From: Pomphorhynchus laevis | Taxonomy: Eukaryota; Acanthocephala; Palaeacanthocephala; Echinorhynchida; Pomphorhynchidae | Length of the DNA stretch: 64,000 bases | Assembly (NCBI GenBank): GCA_012934845.2 | Contig: WNNJ02003637.1 | Location: 20,501 to 84,500, forward strand | Direction of reading: 5' to 3' | Shown here: one piece after another, positions 58,256-64,000 of the stretch | Numbering within the stretch: position 1 is the stretch's first letter | Layout: every line of letters starts with the position of its first letter | The notes under the pieces: model-generated | What the model saw: only the letters and a program-made list of their open reading frames with translations | What the model was told of the DNA's origin: nothing | Databases searched by the model: none | Position numbers and translations under genes: made by a program

Positions 58256-58419
58256 CAATTTTATTAGATCTTTGTCTTTATTGAGGACCTCTATATTGTT
58301 TGTATTCTATCATAAGGTTTTATAGCAGCGTTAATTTGCTTATGTATCTGTTAATTTGCTCATGTTTTGCTGATTTTGAGGACGATCATCTGGAGTACGA
58401 TCAGGAACCTTCGTGTTGG

Positions 58420-59345
58420 GAAACAGAAAACTCCTCACACTGTCTATGACAATAGATTGTATTTGCTGACTAACATAGAAGAAATTATTGGTTGTTAGAA
58501 AGATCATTTTAGGAGTCTCTTTAAGCTCATCTTTTTGGAAGAGGTCATTGCTGTTGTTAAAAGACTTCGTAATTTCAAGTCTTTTAAAGCATATGAGATT
58601 CGACCTCAAGCTTTAAAGGATATCGACGTTTTTGGCACCAACTGGCTAACACGGATCTTCAACGTGTCATTGAAGTCAGTCAAGGTTCCTAATGAGTGGC
58701 GAACTGGGGTTGTGGTACCGATCTTTAAGAAAGTTGACTGAATAGTTTGTTTCAATTATCGGGGCATACCTCTTTTTATCCAAACTGGTAAGCTATTTGC
58801 AAAGATTCTTGAGTTAAGGATACGGCATATAGTTGAGGAACAGTTGCAAGAGGAACAATGCTGATTTCGTCCAGGCCGTGGAATTACGGATCAGCTCTTC
58901 ACTCTCTCAACTATCCTTGAATGGTCTTAGGAGTTCGCTCTACAGGTCTACATGTTTTATTTGTAGATTTGGAAAAGGCGTTCAACCGAGTTCCGCGTTT
59001 GAGGTTGTGGAAAGTACTAAGAGAGAATAGAGTACCACACTATCTTCGGGTAGCTGTGGCTTCTCATTATTAACAAAGCATGAGTTGTGTTCGTGTTCTA
59101 GGTAGGAAGTCTGAATCATTTTCAGTAGGCGTTGGGCTACGTCAGGGTTGTTCTTTGTTTCCACATTTGTTCCTTGTTTAAATGAAAAATTTTTTGAGAC
59201 AAGCTGCTCTGCCGGATGTCGGTTTCCAGTTTGGTTCCATCATGATACAATCTCTGCGTTTTGCAGTGATTATTCGTTTTTTCTTGTCAAGAAAGTGTTG
59301 CTATTGCTGATTTGTGTTTATCTATTTTCCTTTGAACATACCTAA
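58420..59345 (+). pseudogene. RTE-like non-LTR RT relic
   Basis: Blocks in order: RLYLLTNIEEI (58450), LEEVIAVVKRLRNFKSFKAY then EIRPQALKDIDVFG (58535-58630), PNEWRTGVVVPIFKKVD (58690), FNYRGIPLF (58755), EEQC-stop-FRPGRG then ITDQLFTLSTILEWS (58850), a degraded WKRRSTEFRV for the first catalytic block (58970), and after frame changes VGSLNHFQ and GLRQGCSLF-like motif B' (59130). No motif C is visible. This is a different family from the LINE relic that ends at 58255. Confidence 0.82.
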
Positions 59346-59807
59346 ATAGAAATTATTATTTTTAAATAATTTAATATTATGTCTTTTGATAAGTCAAGTT
59401 CTTTAATTATTTTTGTAAATTATTAAAAATCAATTTTTCATATATGATTTATTTATAAACTTTAGTTCTTGAACATTGTATTCTCAATGTTACATAATAT
59501 CACATTATATTTAATTAAAGAAAATATATACTATTTGCATTTAAATGAAACCGCTTGTATGTAAAGTTTAGAAATCTCGGGACGAACTTGACAACATAGC
59601 AGTACCTTTAGATCACTATTTCTATAAAATAAAATACATTTATAATCTGTCGATAAGTTTACACAGTTTATTTATTGTGTTATAAAATTGTAATTTTATA
59701 ATAATAAATTCACTCAATATTTTCTGCTAAGGAGAATTTGAATTAAACCTAAAATTAATTTTCTTGTTCTGTTTAATTCATAAATTAATAATAATTTACC
59801 TGTTTAG
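59346..59807. other. Intron-like spacer
   Basis: AT-rich. About 59391-59650 is related to 28010-28160 and 53190-53400 (a shared AACATAGCAGT motif within an imperfect hairpin). No gene. Confidence 0.5.
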
Positions 59808-59873
59808 AGAGTTTCACAATACTAAGGTCTTGTCAAAGACGTTATTGCGTATTTTTGGTAATAATACTCTATT
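59808..59873 (+). CDS. LRR micro-exon 9 (L-type)
   Basis: A 66-nt phase-2 exon between CTGTTTAG and GTAAGT encodes EFHNTKV, LSKTLLRI, GNNTL and a split TT|A Leu codon. It lies only 193 bp before exon 10, the closest pair in the series, so two adjacent L-type modules would be joined. Confidence 0.88.
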
Positions 59874-60066
59874 GTAAGTACACGCTTATGCTAATTAATT
59901 GTATATCAACACAGATTATTAATAGTGCATTAAAATTGTAATTTTTTAATAAAAAATTCAATATTTTTTTATTTAATATTTTCTTCAAATGAGAATTTCA
60001 ATTCAACGGACAAATAATTTACTTATTCTGATTTATTCATAAACGAACTATGATTGATCTGTTTAG

Positions 60067-60132
60067 AGAGTTTTTCAATACTCGGATCAGCGCAAAGTCG
60101 GTTTTGGATGTTTTTGCTAATGTTAATTTGTT
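60067..60132 (+). CDS. LRR micro-exon 10 (L-type)
   Basis: A 66-nt phase-2 exon between CTGTTTAG and GTAAGT encodes EFFNTRI, SAKSVLDV, ANVNL and a split TT|A Leu codon. Both flanks resemble those of exon 1 (AACGAACTATGATTGATCTG upstream). Confidence 0.88.
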
Positions 60133-60628
60133 GTAAGTGCACTTTAATTTAAGTTATTTATCGTATTTGGGTGAAATCTGTTTTATCAGATTCCAGAAAA
60201 TTTTAATTATTTTTTCATATTTTATTTTATTCGTCACAATCAGTAGTCGTTTATCATCGCAAAGGATCAATTCATAAATGATTTAGAAATTTTACTTTCC
60301 AAAGGACAAATGTATTACGAAATAGTTACAATAATATTTGTATAAAATCAATTGGTTAGTTTGCATTTCAAATGCCGTATTTAGCACATAATATAGTATC
60401 TTAATATTGTATTTTTCACAATTTTATTATTTTGTTTAAATGTTTTATTAATCAATTTATGAAAAGAATACAATTTATTATAAAATATTATTGCATTTTT
60501 TTATATATAACATATCAAATGTATCTCGTCATTAATTCAAATAGTTTGAGAACGAATTTTTAAATTTAAACATTTATTTCTACTTGAAATTTTTGTTCAG
60601 CTTTTACGATTATAACTCTTTTGTTTAG

Positions 60629-60694
60629 ACAATTTATAAATACAAGATTTGAATCAAACTCTTCATTAAATATTTACGGAGGCGTGCAAAATAT
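60629..60694 (+). CDS. LRR micro-exon 11 (M-type)
   Basis: A 66-nt phase-2 exon between TTGTTTAG and GTAAGT encodes QFINTRF, ESNSSLNI, GGVQN and a split AT|A codon. The ESNSSL core matches exons 2 and 3. It is the last module seen before the window ends. Confidence 0.88.
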
Positions 60695-61109
60695 GTAAGT
60701 TCAAAATATGATTAATTTCAGTAATCATTCGTTTGTTTTTATAAATGTGAACAGGTGTCTTTATTGAATTTAATTGTATATTTTCATTGTCTTATAATTG
60801 AAATTTTACTCAAATAAAATGTCAAATTTTAATTTACTAAATTAAATTGTAAAAATTTAAATTGTAAATTTAAATTTTAATTTACTAAATTTACTTTATT
60901 CATCGCTAGTATAGGGTTAAATGATTTTTCTAGTGAATGTACAAATGTAAGTAGCATACACAAAACTAGTAGATTCTACATATGAGTCTGTTGGATATGA
61001 ACAGTTTTTTACATCTAACAATTTAGTGATAGATCATGTAAACGAATTTATATAAAGAAAAATATTAATGCCAAATGATGTAGATAAATTAGTTTAAAAC
61101 ATCCGCAAA
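60695..61109. other. AT-rich intron-like spacer
   Basis: It contains repeated TTTAAATTGTAAAT words near 60840-60900 and a stretch (60900-60960) similar to 34180-34230. No gene. Confidence 0.45.
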
Positions 61110-61990
61110 TTTGGAACATTTCATTATGTCGACAGAAGTGCATAAGTTACAATTACTATATGTCGGACGACCAATAGTGAGCTGCATATGAACGCCAACA
61201 GAATTGCCATTTCGACGTATACACGAACTACCCAGGCCTCTCCTAAAATTTGTACAGGCTCATTTTGATTGTTCGTTATAGTTCCTTCGGTTCTTTGAAT
61301 CCCAAAGAGAAACATGGCCATCTGAGGACATATTAGTCTCCGCAGATGTAAAGAACCTTGTATTCAAACATCCCTACGAGTGAAGCATTGAGAGCGATTG
61401 CCTTAATAATGGAAAATACTGATTTGTATAGTTCTATGAAAGACTTCATTTTGAAGTCAGCTAGAATAATTTTGGAGAATAACGTTCTTGAATTCGATGT
61501 TAATTATTTTATTTAACGAGAAATAACAGCCATGATTCATTTGCACCAATTCGTGCTCAGTGATGTATAGTGATGTATATGTGACTGGTTGAGACCAAAT
61601 GGTTGTCTAATAATTCTATAAAGCCTCTGTGCTTTTGTTGCTATATAGATGACATTTTCTTTGTATGGCCTGGCAGTGAGTTAAGTTGAGAAAACTTTAA
61701 AAGTTCAGTCGATTCCATAACACCACTGAAACTGACGCTCTAAAAAGGTATATTGGTGAACTTCTTAGATCTTACAATATATCGGTCTGATAGAGGGTAC
61801 TAAACAACATTTTATAGGAAACCTGTATCCCTAATGTTACATTTACACGCTAGGATTTGTCACCCTATGTCACTAAGAAGGCATGTTAAATTTAACGAAA
61901 CTCTACGTGTAAGAAGATCATGTTATATATGCGACTAGCGAATTGAAGCTATTAAGCTTGCAATACTTTGTTTCTGCATAAACCCTTACC
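61110..61990 (+). pseudogene. Penelope-like RT relic (canonical lineage)
   Basis: In broken frames: GRPIVS, then LPRPLLKFVQAHFD (61160-61270), EDILVSADVKNLVFKHPYE (61325-61380, first catalytic block with SADVKNL), YIDDIFFVWPGSEL (61640-61690, catalytic motif C), VNFLDLTIYRSDRGY (61750-61795) and TFYRKPVSLMLHLHARICHP (61810-61865), then a SLRRHVKF block. The order matches canonical Penelope-like RTs. The C-terminal GIY-YIG is not seen. Confidence 0.78.
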
Positions 61991-63362
61991 TATGATAAAC
62001 GTTTAGAAAACAATAAAATATAGTTATAATACGTTAATTTTGTTTACCTCAAATAGGCAGCGGTTAACATTACGTATTAGTTGAGTTTAGAAAATCAAAT
62101 TTTCATGTATATTGACTCAACAATTCACTACCTATCTTGCTTTTGGCATAAGCTATAATCCGGACGTTACTTGCTTCAATGTTATGTCAAGTTTTGAAAG
62201 ATAGTTTTCAGACAATTTTGAGTTTTTAATTTTGTTTTACACTCACACAACTTGTCATTTAATTCTGCATTCCATCCTAGCGAGAGTGTTTCGAATTTTT
62301 CTTTAATCACTAGACAACAATCATTTAAATTCATAAGCTTCATTAGATCTCTAAATGATATTGATTTTAGTTTTGTGTAAAAAAATTATAGAGAAATATT
62401 TTAGTCGATAGTTACTTTAATATTGCAATATTTATCTTTTTTCATTAATAGCTATTTAATCTTATTCAATTCATTCTGTAATAGTTGGTTAGATCTACAT
62501 AATTGATATTAGCCATTTAACGATGCCATGGCCATCTCCTTGTCAGTTTCGCAAAAAAATGTTTGTCTTTGTGTACTTGCATTGTTTTGCCTTTGTTTGA
62601 TATTCGTTTGATTTTATTAAACAGAAAATTTAACGTTTAATATTGCTGTTTAATCTCAATCTCTAATTAAATAGATTTACGTTGATGATTTAGAAATTCA
62701 TGACCGTCGGCGGCTTTCTGCTAACTTGTAAGGTCAACTTGTTATTTATCAACATAACGCCCATAAATCTTCCTGATATCGTTTCCATAATACTTTTTGT
62801 AACTGACACTTGAATTTTTTGAGATTATACGGCTTATTTAATTACTAATCGCCACTACGTATTTTTGAAAAATAATTGTTTATTAATTGTAAAATGATTA
62901 ATACACATTGTTCAATAGTTATTCAAATTTATTGTTTAAATTTATTGTTTTATTAAACAATAACTTTTCAAGTAATCAATATTTTATGAACTTTAAAATA
63001 TATATATTTTATAAATGTATATAAATATATTATATTATATATATTATATATTATATAAAAATACTAAGTAAATAAACAGATTACATTAATGTATATACTT
63101 CGTTAGCATAATTTCGACTCTATTTAACATTAATATTAAAAAATCTTAAATATTAATATGTTCATTAAATTTTTAAAAACTACATATATATGCTAAAAAT
63201 GTGATTAACAAGCTCAAATAGCTTCGAATGTAATGTGAAAGTAAAATAAATTCGAAAATACATTAATATTTACTTATTAAATTAAAATTTTTCTGATTAC
63301 AATGAAGTTTTTTATCGACCTCTAAATTTTCAATACGTGATATATTATTTATTTGTTCATAA
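61991..63362. other. AT-rich spacer
   Basis: No gene recognised in about 1.4 kb. A TATATATTAT-type low-complexity run is at about 62998-63060. Confidence 0.5.
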
Positions 63363-64000
63363 CAATTGAGAATCTTTACTACTTTAAAATTATATTGCTG
63401 TTGATAATCCTATCGCATCAAAACAAAAATATCATTTAAATTTAAATGAACATGTTTCTATGTTAGACTTAAAAATAGCTGTCGTAACCTGGCAAAGTTG
63501 CCGTTCCTTCTATATCATTGTCTTTATAAAATTAAATGTATTTATAATCTATCAATAAATTTATAAAATAATATTATTTGATTTTTATTATATAATGGCT
63601 AAACATTCTTTTCTTATAACTTTATACAATAAAATACACAACGAATATACGTATACAACTGACTATACAACTATATGCATACAACTAACGAATAACCCAA
63701 TACGATGTGTCACATAACTCAACAGAACAGGAAAGGCCAATCAACAACATAGTTCTCTCAGCATATTGACGCAGTCGTGGAGCAACCTTCTAACGAGACG
63801 GTAGTGGTGTCTACTCAGCTTTCCTAAAATTGTGCATTGCGTGCATTAGCAGAACAAGAGTACTCCTTCTCATCCCTCTCAATCTGCAAAGATTCGAGCT
63901 GCATGCGCCCGCCACCAATTTCCTTCTGAGGTTAGTCTGGAGGAACATAACCGATGCAACATCACAAAGAATAAATCCTCCGTGGATGAACTACGCCGAA
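63363..64000. repeat. Start of another copy of the 54.06-kb unit, cut by window end
   Basis: It matches 54061-54698 nearly perfectly and ends inside the RT relic at the VDELRRK-coding position. If the unit is complete, LRR exons corresponding to 7 and 8 should follow at about 65.9 and 66.4 kb. Confidence 0.93.

Noticed and set aside
60900-60960. Possible twelfth exon before GTAAGT at 60957
   Set aside because: The upstream sequence lacks an acceptor at the right distance and matches non-coding DNA at 34180-34230.
61124-61321. Minus-strand small membrane protein
   Set aside because: It lies opposite a recognisable Penelope RT relic, and the hydrophobic stretch is likely chance.

Overview
This is AT-rich genomic DNA (roughly 70% A+T by eye) from a metazoan, most likely an invertebrate. 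The evidence is spliceosomal exons with AG/GTAAGT borders, a poly(A)-tailed ubiquilin-like retrocopy, and relics of many non-LTR and Penelope-like retroelements. There are no operons, Shine-Dalgarno sites or bacterial genes. I cannot fix the phylum; an arthropod or other AT-rich invertebrate fits.

Layout. 1-590: N-terminal part of a Cys-rich reverse-transcriptase (RT) polyprotein, minus strand, running off the left edge. 1.09-4.21 kb: two tandem ubiquilin-like retrocopies ending in poly(A). 5.4-9.3 kb: one nearly complete Jockey/I-like LINE (minus). 10.6-21.3 kb: Penelope-like elements of two architectures, nested LINE 3' ends and a fold-back element. 24-28.6 kb: RT relics and AT-rich DNA. 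28.6-60.7 kb: eleven 66-nt exons on the plus strand, spread through about 32 kb of introns filled with RT relics, a MITE and a 443-bp higher-order tandem array (41.6-44.9 kb). 61-62 kb: another Penelope relic. 62-63.4 kb: featureless. 63.36-64 kb: start of another copy of a 9.3-kb unit.

The most interesting content is the exon series. Each exon is exactly 66 nt, phase 2 on both sides, and encodes one 22-residue leucine-rich repeat (LRR). Modules and flanking introns have been duplicated repeatedly. In the most recent duplication (47.61-49.99 kb versus 55.87-58.25 kb) introns are almost identical, yet the two LRR exons carry nine substitutions, all amino-acid changing and all in module residues 4-11. 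This looks like a rapidly diversifying modular LRR receptor locus growing by segmental duplication, with RT relics as passengers and possibly as recombination substrates.

Almost everything else is decayed retroelement. Only three reading frames stay open over a long distance: the partial Cys-rich ORF at 1-590, the ubiquilin-like second copy and the permuted Penelope RT at 13.7-14.9 kb.
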